DNA of 64,000 nucleotides, from the NCBI RefSeq assembly GCF_947495675.1, contig NZ_CANLZX010000008.1:1-64000 (forward strand), written 5' to 3'. The notes under the pieces were generated by a model that did not search any database, was not told where the DNA came from, and saw nothing but the letters and a program-made list of their open reading frames with translations. Position 1 is the first letter of the stretch. The number at the start of each line of letters is the position of its first letter. This DNA is from an uncultured Algibacter sp. Its GTDB lineage: Bacteria; Bacteroidota; Bacteroidia; Flavobacteriales; Flavobacteriaceae. The translations under genes and the position numbers were made by a program. Positions 27,570 to 36,918 of this stretch are shown one piece after another.

Positions 27570-29092
27570 TTTTGCTTAACAAAAGTCTGCCATTCCTTAA
27601 ATTTATCTTCTCCCATAACACGTTCCATTTTTACTTGCCCACCTTTTTTCTTGTTGGCACCACTCCACTCATGAAAAACTGATGGGTTTATCAGCTTTAC
27701 TTTAACACCTTTTAAAGCTTTACTTCTAGCTACTTTATAATTTTTATTAGCTGCTTTTAAAAACCCATCTAAAGCTTCGGCAACCTCAGAATCATCAAGG
27801 TTTTTGGCTTCACTACCTATATACCAAAAATGATAAAACTCATCGTCTTCACCTCGTTTTGCACAAATAGTATATTCTGGAATTTTAGTAGAGAATTTTT
27901 CTTCTAATTTTTGCATAGCATCATCCATTTTATTAACAGAAAGCTGAGAGCCTACGGTGTTTAAAAAGAATTTGGTACGTCCTGTAATTTTAATTTCGGC
28001 GCGCTCAATATCAGTAAACTCAATAGTATCGCCAATTAAATAACGCCAAGCGCCACTAACGGTGCTCATGATTAACACATAATCTTGATCGCGTTCTACT
28101 TGCTCCAAAGTTAAGGCAGGAGCATCTTGAGATAGCGACCCATCTTTATTTATATATTCTGGTTTAAACGGCACAAACTCAAAATAAATACCACTATCGG
28201 TATTTAATTGCATAGCATCTGTTTCGGGGCGTACTTGTGTGGCCACATAACCCTCGGAAGCTAAATATGTGTCTATAACCGTAACGGGTTTGCCCATTAA
28301 AGCATTAAAACTTTTTTCATACGGGCTAAATGCTACACCACCTGAAGTGTAAACTTGTAAGTTTGGCCAAATGTCGTGTATGTTCTCTAAATTATGGTGA
28401 TCTATAACTTTTTGAAGCATTAATTCAATCCATGATGGAATACCACTTAAAGCTCCTATATCCCAATCTTGAGCACGTTCTGCAATACGTTGCACACGAG
28501 CATCCCAATCGTCAATTTGAGCTATTTCTTCACCTGGTTTATAATAACTTCTGAACCAAAACGGGATATTACTAGCACTTATTCCACTAATTTCGCCTTC
28601 AAGGTGATCATTGTTTTCTTCTAAATCTGTTGAGCTTCCTAGCATCATGATTTCTTTTTCGAAAAATTCAGCTGGTAAATCAAAATTATGAAGAGCGAAT
28701 ACTTGCTTTATTCCCGATTCTCTTATGGCAGAAATCATATCGTCCGTTACCGGAATACGCTTACTTGTTTTACCGGTTGTACCAGAACTTAATGCAAAAT
28801 AAGACGGAGCTCCAGGCCAAGTAACATCGGTTTCACCTTCATGTAATTTACTCCACCAAGAGTTATTAATTTTATTATAGTTGAAATAAGGAACTGTATT
28901 GGCAAAAGTAGTTCTTAGATTATCAGAATTTAATATGTCTGAAAAATGGTGATATATACCAAATTGGGTGTCTTTTGCTTTTTCTAATAAATTTTTTAAT
29001 ACCGCTTTTTGAGCCTCAATATGATTTATCTCTGAAGATAGTGTCTCTTTTAAATCAATAACTCCTTTAATAATATTTCCTAGTATTGCCAT
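27566..29092 (-). CDS. GH3 auxin-responsive-promoter family acyl-amido synthetase
   Basis: A 508-residue enzyme of the ANL-like adenylating GH3 family, known in plants for conjugating acyl substrates to amino acids. The P-loop-like motif SSGTTGKTSKRIP is near residue 104; YTSGGVAFSPYEKSF and DTYLASEGYVA follow near 250-285; then LIGDTIEFTD and ITGRTKFFLNTVG near 355-380. Bacteroidota members are common, but their substrates are mostly unknown. No metabolic neighbours point to one. The gene is monocistronic, 80 bases downstream of bshA. Confidence 0.85.
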   Translation of the reverse strand: MAILGNIIKGVIDLKETLSSEINHIEAQKAVLKNLLEKAKDTQFGIYHHFSDILNSDNLRTTFANTVPYFNYNKINNSWWSKLHEGETDVTWPGAPSYFALSSGTTGKTSKRIPVTDDMISAIRESGIKQVFALHNFDLPAEFFEKEIMMLGSSTDLEENNDHLEGEISGISASNIPFWFRSYYKPGEEIAQIDDWDARVQRIAERAQDWDIGALSGIPSWIELMLQKVIDHHNLENIHDIWPNLQVYTSGGVAFSPYEKSFNALMGKPVTVIDTYLASEGYVATQVRPETDAMQLNTDSGIYFEFVPFKPEYINKDGSLSQDAPALTLEQVERDQDYVLIMSTVSGAWRYLIGDTIEFTDIERAEIKITGRTKFFLNTVGSQLSVNKMDDAMQKLEEKFSTKIPEYTICAKRGEDDEFYHFWYIGSEAKNLDDSEVAEALDGFLKAANKNYKVARSKALKGVKVKLINPSVFHEWSGANKKKGGQVKMERVMGEDKFKEWQTFVKQN

Positions 29093-29172
29093 GATATTCT
29101 GTTTTTATCAAAGTTGAAAAAAAAGAAGAATAACACTTAGTGCAATCCATATAAATAGTAACTCAAAAAAAA

Positions 29173-30309
29173 TTATAGTACTAAACACTTAGCCAAAGTA
29201 TCTTCATAAATAGCTTCATATTGTGGTACAATAGCATGTAAATCGAATTTTAGAGCTTCTTTACGTGCATTGTCTTTAAAGGTTTTTAGGTTTGCATCAT
29301 CCTTTAAAATAAATAAAGCGTTTTTAGTCATATCATCAATATCACCAACATTACTTAAAAAACCAGAAACACCATGAATATTAACTTCAGGTAACCCGCC
29401 TGTATTGGTAGATATAACAGGGACTCCTGATGCCATAGCTTCTAGAGCTGCTAAACCAAAACTCTCAGTTAAAGATGGCAATAAAAACAAATCACTAAAA
29501 CATAATATTTTATCTATTTCATTACTTCTACCAAAGAAAACAACCTTATCTAATATACCTAATTCCTGACAACGCATTTCTACTTTTTCTTTTTCGGGAC
29601 CTTCTCCAATAAACATTAATTTAGAAGGTATTTCTTTTTGAATATTATAAAATACACTAATAACATCTTGAACCCTTTTTACAGGTCGTAAATTACTAAT
29701 ATGAGTAATAATTTTTTCATCGTCGTTAGCCATCATACCACGTTGGCAATCTGTAAATCCATGATTATATTTCTCTAAATCTATAAAGTTAGGTACAACT
29801 GTTATATCATTTTTAATGTCAAATAAACGTAAAGTATCGTCTTTTAAACTCTGGGATACTGTAGTAACTGCATCAGATTTATTAATACTAAATGTAACTG
29901 CCGGTTTATAAAAAGGATGACTACCAACAAGCGTAATATCTGTTCCATGCAAAGTTGTTACAATAGGTACATATATATTTTCTTCTTGCAACATTTTTTT
30001 AGCCATATAAGCTGCATATGCATGCGGAATAGCGTAATGCACATGTAATATTTCAATACCATGTAGTTTTACCATATCAACTAATTTACTTGATAATGCT
30101 AGCTCGTAAGGTTGATAATGAAATAAAGGATATTCTGGTACAGTAACTTCATGATAATGTACATTATTACTTATTAACTCAAGTCTTACTGGTTGATTAT
30201 AAGTAATGAAATGTATTTCATGACCACGTTTTGATAATTCTAAACCTAATTCTGTAGCTACTACACCACTACCTCCAAAAGTTGGATAACAAACTATACC
30301 TATTTTCAT
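29173..30309 (-). CDS. bshA: N-acetyl-alpha-D-glucosaminyl L-malate synthase
   Basis: A family-4 glycosyltransferase (378 residues) that joins GlcNAc from UDP-GlcNAc to L-malate, the first step of bacillithiol synthesis. Features are MKIGIVCYPTFGGSGVVATELG, split as CYPTFGGSGVVATELG, HVHYAIPHAYAAYMA near residue 105, TTLHGTDITLVG near 128, and the GT4 donor motif ESFGLAALEAMASGVPVI near 285. The bacillithiol call rests on the strong BshA pattern. bshB and bshC are not in the window. Confidence 0.93.
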   Translation of the reverse strand: MKIGIVCYPTFGGSGVVATELGLELSKRGHEIHFITYNQPVRLELISNNVHYHEVTVPEYPLFHYQPYELALSSKLVDMVKLHGIEILHVHYAIPHAYAAYMAKKMLQEENIYVPIVTTLHGTDITLVGSHPFYKPAVTFSINKSDAVTTVSQSLKDDTLRLFDIKNDITVVPNFIDLEKYNHGFTDCQRGMMANDDEKIITHISNLRPVKRVQDVISVFYNIQKEIPSKLMFIGEGPEKEKVEMRCQELGILDKVVFFGRSNEIDKILCFSDLFLLPSLTESFGLAALEAMASGVPVISTNTGGLPEVNIHGVSGFLSNVGDIDDMTKNALFILKDDANLKTFKDNARKEALKFDLHAIVPQYEAIYEDTLAKCLVL

Positions 30310-30397
30310 ATTTAAGTTACATGTTTCTAAATTTCAACTATTTAAATTATTGTTTAAAATAAATTACAAATAGTTACAACTTTAAATGTTTTGTCTT

Positions 30398-33316
30398 TTA
30401 ATTTTCTATCGCTTCGTAAATTAAGCGTTGTATTTCTGTTCTAATATTTTCTCTTAGCAATAAGTTTTTACCAGCATGTGGATAGGTTCTATTTGCTAGA
30501 AAAACATAAACAATCTCTTCTTCTGGGTCTGCCCAAGCATATGTACCAGTAAAACCAGAATGCCCAAAACTTGTCATTGATATACAACCACAAGTAGGGC
30601 CTGTTTCTCCTAATTGAGGCTTATCAAAACCTATACCTCGTCTATTATTATCTCCACAATAATAACAAGTGTTAAATTTATCTATAGTTTCAGGTTTTAA
30701 ATAACGTTTACCACCATAATACCCTTTTTGTAAATACATTTGCATAATTTTTGCAACATCGTTAGCATTACTAAATATTCCTGCATGACCTCCTACACCA
30801 TTTTGCATGGCAGCACCCATATCATGAACATAGCCATGTACTTTACCGTATCTGTAATAATCATCAATCTCTGTAGGTACTATTTTTTTACTTGTAATTT
30901 TATAATATGGGTTATATAAAGTGTTATTAGCTCCTAAAGATTCATAAAAATGTGATTGTGCTAACTCATCTAATGTTCTGTCGTAATGTTGTTCAATAAA
31001 TTTCTTTAAAATATAATATGGAAAATCGCTGTAACGATATCTTTGACGATCTAACAACTCAGAATTTTTAATAATTTCTGGTAAAGAATCCTGATAATCA
31101 GTTCTTAAAAACAAATTTTTAGTAACTTCAACATTAAATTTATCACTACGTACTTTTCTATAATATTTTTTACTAGGGCGTTTTGTAACACTATCTAAAG
31201 TATGATAATAGAAAGGCTCCCATGGTCTTAATCGCGCATAATGAGACAACATACTTTTTAAAGTTATATGTGCTTTATTTGAGTTTTTATATTCTGGTAA
31301 AATAGCTGGAAGTTTAGTATCTAAAGTAACTATGCCTTGCTCTTCAAGTTCCATTAACAATGGTAATGTTGAAAGTATTTTTGTTAGTGATGCAACATCA
31401 TAAATATCATCTGAAGCTACTTTTTCTTTTCCGTCGTAAGTATGCTTTCCAAAATTCTTATTATATATAACTTTACCTTTTCTAGCTACTAACAATTGAA
31501 TACCTGGTGTCATTTTTCCATTAACAGCATATTGAGCTATGGAATCAATTTTTTTTAATTTTATAGAATTCATTCCTACGCGTTCAGGAATGGTATAACC
31601 TAAACGCTTTATTTCATTATTTTGAATACCTTCCCCTAGTTTAAAATAATTACCAATAGAGACAGGTAAAACTCCTTTTGATGCTATAGCACCAAATATA
31701 AGCTGAGCAGATTTTCGTTGTGCAATTTCACTATTTTGATAGCTAACAACAATACTTTCAATGTTTTCTAAAGTTTTTAATTTTGAGAGTGCGTAAGGTT
31801 TTACAAAAGCATCTAAAATAACCGTATGTGTTTGTGCTATTTCATGAAGCCAAACCAACTCTTTATTGCTAAATTTATAACTTTTCCATGGGCTTTCATT
31901 AGAACGATGAAAACCAACAATAACAGTATTATAGGGTTTAAGATTACCAATTAGGGAATATAAATTGTCTGAGCTTACTGTATGTACTTTTGCAAACTTT
32001 TTTAATTCATCTAGAAAAGCAGAACCAGAATCATCACCAAATTTTACATAAGCAATACTTTTTGTTTCTAATCTTCTAAGTGGTAATAAATCATTTTCAT
32101 TTTTTACTACTGTAATAGCATTTTCAAGCAGTTCTTCATATAGAATATCATCCTTTAATCTATTTAAATCTTTTGATAAATTATATAGACCTACAGGTTC
32201 ATAATTATTTAGACCTACTTTATATTTAGCTTGAAGTATTTTTTTAACCGAATGTTCTAAACGTGCTTCAGTAATATCGCCGTTATTATAAGCTTCAATA
32301 ATTTTTGAAACACCAACACCAACATCTTCAGACATAAGCATTACATCGTTTCCTGCTTTAAAAGCAGCTAAATCAATTGCACCAGTTTCACTAAAATCTG
32401 CTGCACCTTTCATGGTTAAAGCATCAGTAAAAATTAATCCTTTAAAACCTAATCGCTCTTTTAAAATATCGGTTACTATATGTTTTGATAATGATGAAGG
32501 GTATCCATCTCGTGCCTCTAAACTAGGTACGTTTAAATGTGCTACCATGACGCTAGATAGTCCTTCGGTAATTAATTTTTTATAAGGATATAGTTCAATA
32601 GAATCAATACGTTTTTCGTTAAAACTTATAGTTGGCAAAGTAAGATGGGAATCTTGATCGGTATCTCCATGACCTGGAAAATGTTTTGCATTAGCCAATA
32701 CACCTGCCTCTTGCATCCCTTTCATAAATGCTAAAGCTTTTTCAGTAACATTATCTCTATCTTCACCAAAAGACCTATTACCAATAATTGGGTTTTTAGG
32801 ATTTGTATTAATATCTACAACAGGCGCAAAATTAAAATGTACTCCTAATCGTTTACAATGTTCGCCAATTTGTTTACCTGTTTTCTCTACTAGTTTATTG
32901 TCTTTAATAGCTCCAAGAGTCATATTCCAAGGAAATGCATAAGTAGAATCTAATCGCATGCTTAATCCCCACTCTGCATCCATACCAATAAGCATTGGGA
33001 TTTTAGATAATGATTGTAACTCATTATTTAATCTTGCTTGCCTATTTGGTCCTCCATTTGAATAAATAATACCACCAATATGATGATTTTTTATGGTATT
33101 AATTAACTTGTTTTTTGTAGCCTGATCTTGATTAGACATAACTTGTACCATATACAACTGCCCTACTTTTTCTGCTAAAGTCATGGAAGCATACAAACTA
33201 TCAACCCATTTTTTTTGAGCTTCTGTGTCTGAAGTTAAAAGTGGATTTTTGTTTGTTTGTGCTCCTGTTTGTAATACTAATAAAAAAGTAACTACTGTAA
33301 TAAAGATTTGACGCAT
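30398..33316 (-). CDS. glycoside hydrolase family 3 / beta-lactamase fusion
   Basis: A 972-residue exported protein. After a signal peptide (to about 19) comes a GH3 beta-N-acetylhexosaminidase-type domain (residues about 35-370) with KHFPGHGDTDQDSHL near 212 and the nucleophile Asp in GLIFTDALTMKGA near 297. A linker domain follows, then a serine beta-lactamase/CubicO-like domain (about 590-970) with SLTKILSTL (SxxK), YRYSDFPYY and GHSGFTG. The layout is frequent in Bacteroidota and suggests cell-wall glycan recycling or periplasmic turnover. Activity of the beta-lactamase part is unknown. Confidence 0.9.
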   Translation of the reverse strand: MRQIFITVVTFLLVLQTGAQTNKNPLLTSDTEAQKKWVDSLYASMTLAEKVGQLYMVQVMSNQDQATKNKLINTIKNHHIGGIIYSNGGPNRQARLNNELQSLSKIPMLIGMDAEWGLSMRLDSTYAFPWNMTLGAIKDNKLVEKTGKQIGEHCKRLGVHFNFAPVVDINTNPKNPIIGNRSFGEDRDNVTEKALAFMKGMQEAGVLANAKHFPGHGDTDQDSHLTLPTISFNEKRIDSIELYPYKKLITEGLSSVMVAHLNVPSLEARDGYPSSLSKHIVTDILKERLGFKGLIFTDALTMKGAADFSETGAIDLAAFKAGNDVMLMSEDVGVGVSKIIEAYNNGDITEARLEHSVKKILQAKYKVGLNNYEPVGLYNLSKDLNRLKDDILYEELLENAITVVKNENDLLPLRRLETKSIAYVKFGDDSGSAFLDELKKFAKVHTVSSDNLYSLIGNLKPYNTVIVGFHRSNESPWKSYKFSNKELVWLHEIAQTHTVILDAFVKPYALSKLKTLENIESIVVSYQNSEIAQRKSAQLIFGAIASKGVLPVSIGNYFKLGEGIQNNEIKRLGYTIPERVGMNSIKLKKIDSIAQYAVNGKMTPGIQLLVARKGKVIYNKNFGKHTYDGKEKVASDDIYDVASLTKILSTLPLLMELEEQGIVTLDTKLPAILPEYKNSNKAHITLKSMLSHYARLRPWEPFYYHTLDSVTKRPSKKYYRKVRSDKFNVEVTKNLFLRTDYQDSLPEIIKNSELLDRQRYRYSDFPYYILKKFIEQHYDRTLDELAQSHFYESLGANNTLYNPYYKITSKKIVPTEIDDYYRYGKVHGYVHDMGAAMQNGVGGHAGIFSNANDVAKIMQMYLQKGYYGGKRYLKPETIDKFNTCYYCGDNNRRGIGFDKPQLGETGPTCGCISMTSFGHSGFTGTYAWADPEEEIVYVFLANRTYPHAGKNLLLRENIRTEIQRLIYEAIEN

Positions 33317-33441
33317 AAAGGAATTATTAAGGGGAATTATTAATGATACTATTAAACATTAATAATCATGCCAAATTAATACTTTTAAAAGAAGATGAAA
33401 AGACTTTAAGATAGATTTATAAAGAAATTTTTAAATAAAAA

Positions 33442-33927
33442 CTACTTTATAAAGCGCCCATGCCAGCTTTCACTTGCAGGTACTTCCCAGTTTTCTTTAA
33501 ACTCAGCTACATTATTAACCAAATTATTAAAAACTATAGTTTTTTTTGAAACGGCTTTGTCTTTTGCCATTTTCCTAAAATCTGTTAACGATTTATAAGC
33601 AATATATTCACCTTGCTTGTATGATACATTCATTTTATCCATTAAATCGACATCATATTCTTTTTCCAATTGTTGAATAAAATTGACTGAAGCGTCTATT
33701 GAGCAGCCTGTTGCTTTATTTAAGTCTTGATTTAAGCCCAGTACAATAAAACGTTTGTATTTTATGGTATAACCTGCCTGAAGATCGCTACCATGTGCCG
33801 CCCAGTTTTCTATAAATGTATTGAGCTTTGCTTGTATCTCTTCGAGTTCGTTTTCTGAAAATGATCGATTAGCTTGGTATATCCAAACACGAGATTCTTC
33901 TGGTAAAGTATTAAAATCTACTAGCAT
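33442..33927 (-). CDS. conserved hypothetical protein of the Fe-S cluster operon
   Basis: A 161-residue soluble protein starting MLVDFNTLPEESRVWIYQANR. It contains WAAHGSDLQAGY and LGLNQDLNKATGCSID. Flavobacterial databases often label this family an ABC transporter ATPase, but no Walker A or signature motif is visible, so I do not use that name. It is 45 bases downstream of the CCG Fe-S protein and likely co-transcribed. Single conserved Cys. Function unknown. Confidence 0.75.
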   Translation of the reverse strand: MLVDFNTLPEESRVWIYQANRSFSENELEEIQAKLNTFIENWAAHGSDLQAGYTIKYKRFIVLGLNQDLNKATGCSIDASVNFIQQLEKEYDVDLMDKMNVSYKQGEYIAYKSLTDFRKMAKDKAVSKKTIVFNNLVNNVAEFKENWEVPASESWHGRFIK

Positions 33928-33972
33928 ATTTTTTTTGAACGGTAATTATTATTTTTTTGATATTAAGTTAGA

Positions 33973-34764
33973 TTATAATTTCTGTGAACTTGCAATTAGC
34001 TCTGCTATATCCATAACTTTAATGTCATTTTCTTTTTCTTTTACTTTTACACCATCACTCATCATTGTCATACAATAAGGACAAGCGGTTGCTATAATGT
34101 CGGGATTGGTTTTTAGTGCGTCTTCAGTTCGGAGTTCATTTATATCCTTGTCCCCTTTTTCTGGTTCTTTAAACATTTGTGCGCCACCTGCGCCGCAACA
34201 TAATGCTGTTGCTTTACTACGTTTCATTTCTACCAAATTTGCATTTAGCTTGCTTAACACGTCTCTAGGTGCATCGTATTCTGAGTTTGCTCTACCTAAA
34301 TAACAAGGATCATGAAAGGTTATTTGTTTGCCTTTATAATCGCTTTCCTTAATATCTAGTTTATTGGTATTTATAAGTTCTTTAATAAACTGCGTATGAT
34401 GCATTACCTCATAGTTACCACCTAATTCTGGATATTCGTTTTTTAAACAATTAAACGAGTGCGGATCACAGGTTACAATACGTTTTACTTCATAAGCGTT
34501 TAGTATTTCTATATTCATTACTGCTTGCATTTGAAACAGAAATTCGTTTCCAGCTCTTTTTGCTAAATCGCCTGTGGCACTTTCTTCGGTTCCTAACACA
34601 GCAAAATTAACTTTGGCTTTGTTAAGTATTTTAACAAAAGCTTTTGTGATTTTTTTTGCTCTATCATCGTAACTTCCTGCTGAACCAACCCAAAATAAAA
34701 TATCTGGTTTCTTACCTTCGGCCATTAACTCTGCCATTGTTGGTACTTTTAATTGTTCGCTCAT
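33973..34764 (-). CDS. CCG-domain (Fe-S)-binding oxidoreductase subunit
   Basis: A 263-residue protein with two cysteine-rich CCG domains, as in GlpC, LutA and heterodisulfide reductase HdrB. The first domain has CDPHSFNCLKNEYPELGG near residue 99. The second has HDPCYLGR near 151, ALCCGAGGAQMF near 187 and TACPYCMTMM near 226. It probably works with the membrane Fe-S protein at 35591 to move electrons between a soluble donor and the quinone pool. The two are separated by a small inserted gene and a repeat. Confidence 0.85.
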   Translation of the reverse strand: MSEQLKVPTMAELMAEGKKPDILFWVGSAGSYDDRAKKITKAFVKILNKAKVNFAVLGTEESATGDLAKRAGNEFLFQMQAVMNIEILNAYEVKRIVTCDPHSFNCLKNEYPELGGNYEVMHHTQFIKELINTNKLDIKESDYKGKQITFHDPCYLGRANSEYDAPRDVLSKLNANLVEMKRSKATALCCGAGGAQMFKEPEKGDKDINELRTEDALKTNPDIIATACPYCMTMMSDGVKVKEKENDIKVMDIAELIASSQKL

Positions 34765-34885
34765 ATTTTTAGGTTTAATACCTGAAGGATTTCTAAAAAC
34801 CTTACAGAATTATAATTATATGTTGTGTTTTGCGTTAAGGATTGAGGCATTTGTTGAAGCTCTTTTTTGTTTTTCTCAAAAAAAA

Positions 34886-34924
34886 GCGACTGCCGAAAGC
34901 CCGACCCTTTTCGGGTAACGCCCT
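34886..34924 (-). repeat. REP-like short palindromic repeat
   Basis: The minus strand reads GGGCGTTACCCGAAAAGGG then TCGGGCTTTCGGCAGTCGC. It can fold on ACCC/GGGT and CCGA/TCGG arms. I recall this GGGCGTTACCC...GGGTCGGGCTTTCCG pattern as widely dispersed in Flavobacteriaceae intergenic DNA. It sits between the CCG protein gene and the small secreted protein gene, next to a T-run. Origin and role are unknown; the family recognition is from memory. Confidence 0.5.
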
Positions 34925-34933
34925 AATTTTTAA

Positions 34934-35587
34934 TTATTGTTCTTTCTTTAATTTACTCTCTAGCATTAGGTCCTGATTGTAATCTTTTGCACTTTCTAAT
35001 AAACTTGTTGGAACTATGTTATAGAATAATGGCGAGTCTGGATCGTAATTGACCATAACCCATTTATTGTTTGTGGTGTTATCTTTTAGAATGATAGTAA
35101 TTCTATTATTCATAAAAATTTCGAGTGCATTGTTGGTTATAAATGTAACTTCCATGCCTTTGGCAGCCATCATTGTTTTCATCATTTTTTTTGATTCGTC
35201 ATCAAAATCTTGCTTATGAAATGTCATTTTCATATTCATATCGTAAGAGACAAAAACATACTGTAAACTGTCTTTTTCGTTTTTAAAAACGTCTGATAAT
35301 TTATATTTTGGGATGATTTTAGGAATGTCTATTGAGAACTCTTCATTACCTTCAAACATGCTTTTAAACACAGCTTTAATAGACTCTTTAGGGGCCATTT
35401 CAAATACTTTTGGGTGTGTCATGTCTAAAATAGCATCATAATCTCTATTGTTCATGTCGTTAAACATTTTTAGAGTTATGTTGTCTACATCTTTTAAAAT
35501 ATCGCTATTGCTTTGCGCAAAAGAAGATAGCGATATAAAAATGGTAACTAATAAAATACTTTTAATTAATGTTTTATTATAGCTCAT
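34934..35587 (-). CDS. secreted hypothetical protein
   Basis: A 217-residue protein with a signal peptide (to about SSFAQ, residue 25). The mature chain begins SNSDILKDVDNITLKMFNDMN, split as ILKDVDNITLKMFNDMN, and looks like a cystatin/NTF2-sized alpha+beta domain. There is no lipobox or catalytic motif that I can see. It starts 3 bases after the membrane Fe-S gene, so it is in the operon, but splits two Fe-S genes that would be expected to act together. It may be a recent insertion. Function unknown. Confidence 0.75.
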   Translation of the reverse strand: MSYNKTLIKSILLVTIFISLSSFAQSNSDILKDVDNITLKMFNDMNNRDYDAILDMTHPKVFEMAPKESIKAVFKSMFEGNEEFSIDIPKIIPKYKLSDVFKNEKDSLQYVFVSYDMNMKMTFHKQDFDDESKKMMKTMMAAKGMEVTFITNNALEIFMNNRITIILKDNTTNNKWVMVNYDPDSPLFYNIVPTSLLESAKDYNQDLMLESKLKKEQ

Positions 35588-35590
35588 ATT

Positions 35591-36904
35591 CTATTCGTTT
35601 TTCCAGTTTAATCTATCTTGCTGATTATATGGCCATGGAGCTCCGTTGTTTTCAATATTAGTCATCATGTTGTTTAATTCTACTGGTGCTGCAGATTGCT
35701 CCATAACTAAATAACGACGCATTTCTATAATGATAGATAGTGGGTCGATACTTACTGGGCAAGCTTCTACACAAGCATTACAAGATGTACATGCCCAAAG
35801 CTCTTCGTTAGTAATGTAATCGCCTAATAATTGTTTACCATCGTCTTTAAACTCACCATTATTTGCATCTATATTTTTACCAACTTCCTCTAAACGGTCG
35901 CGAGTATCCATCATGATTTTTCTTGGCGATAGCTTTTTTCCTGTAAGATTAGCAGGACATTCGCTTGTACAGCGCCCACACTCTGTACATGTGTATGCGT
36001 TTAATAATTGCACCCAATTTAAATCTTGAACATCGCTTGCTCCAAATTTTGCTGGCATTTCATCTTCGGCACCTTCTGCTGGTGCTGCAAATGGGTCTGC
36101 ATTTGGATCCATCATCATTCTTACCTCTTTGGTAACTGCTTCTAGATTATTTAATTGCCCTTTTGGTTTTAATTTACCAAAATAGGTATTTGGGAACGCT
36201 AATAATATGTGTAAATGCTTAGAAAAATAAAGGTAATTAAGGAAAATTAATATCCCTACAATATGAACCCACCAAGCACCACGTTCTATAATATGCAATG
36301 TGCTTTCTGATAATCCAGAAAACCAAGGTGCTATATATTGACTAATTATGTTTCCTGAATTCATGGCTTGAAAATGTATATCGGTAGCATTCATGACTAA
36401 AAACAAAGTCATTAATACCATTTCGAAATACAGAATAAAGTTACCATCGTTTTTAGGCCAACTGGTCATTTCACTTTTCCAGAAACGTGCTATTTTTAAA
36501 ATGTTTCTTCGCGCCCAGAATATGATTACTGCTACAAATACTAAACAAGCCAAAATCTCAAAAGTACCTATTAAAAAACCATAAACAGATTCTGGCAGAA
36601 TACTTAAGCCAATTCTATGAGTACCAAATAAACCATCAATTATAATTTCAAGAACTTCAATATTTATAATAATAAAACCTACATAAACAACTACGTGCAA
36701 GAATCCAGAAATAGGACGACGTACCATTTTACTTTGACCTAAAGCAATCATAGCCATATTTTTCCAACGTTGTGATTTATTGTCACTAACATTGGTGTCT
36801 TGACCTAGTTTTATGTTTCTAATTAGCTTTTTTACGTTTTTTGCAAAATAACCAATACCCAAAAAGAGTATGATTGCGAAAAGTATATTTGGTAGGTAAT
36901 CCAT
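35591..36904 (-). CDS. membrane-bound 4Fe-4S dicluster protein
   Basis: A 437-residue protein. The N-terminal half has about five membrane helices (from residue 5, then 68-90, 100-125, 150-170 and 205-225) with histidines that could ligate heme, as in NarI/HdrE-type subunits. A C-terminal ferredoxin domain follows with two clusters, CTECGRCTSECP near 300 and CTSCNACVEACP near 360. It likely exchanges electrons between quinones and the CCG protein encoded at 33973. It lies 14 bases after mlaD. Confidence 0.88.
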   Translation of the reverse strand: MDYLPNILFAIILFLGIGYFAKNVKKLIRNIKLGQDTNVSDNKSQRWKNMAMIALGQSKMVRRPISGFLHVVVYVGFIIINIEVLEIIIDGLFGTHRIGLSILPESVYGFLIGTFEILACLVFVAVIIFWARRNILKIARFWKSEMTSWPKNDGNFILYFEMVLMTLFLVMNATDIHFQAMNSGNIISQYIAPWFSGLSESTLHIIERGAWWVHIVGILIFLNYLYFSKHLHILLAFPNTYFGKLKPKGQLNNLEAVTKEVRMMMDPNADPFAAPAEGAEDEMPAKFGASDVQDLNWVQLLNAYTCTECGRCTSECPANLTGKKLSPRKIMMDTRDRLEEVGKNIDANNGEFKDDGKQLLGDYITNEELWACTSCNACVEACPVSIDPLSIIIEMRRYLVMEQSAAPVELNNMMTNIENNGAPWPYNQQDRLNWKNE

Positions 36905-36918
36905 AATTTAGTTTAGTC

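Noticed and set aside
33442..33927. ABC transporter ATPase name often given to this family
   Set aside because: No Walker A, Walker B or signature motif is visible in the 161 residues.
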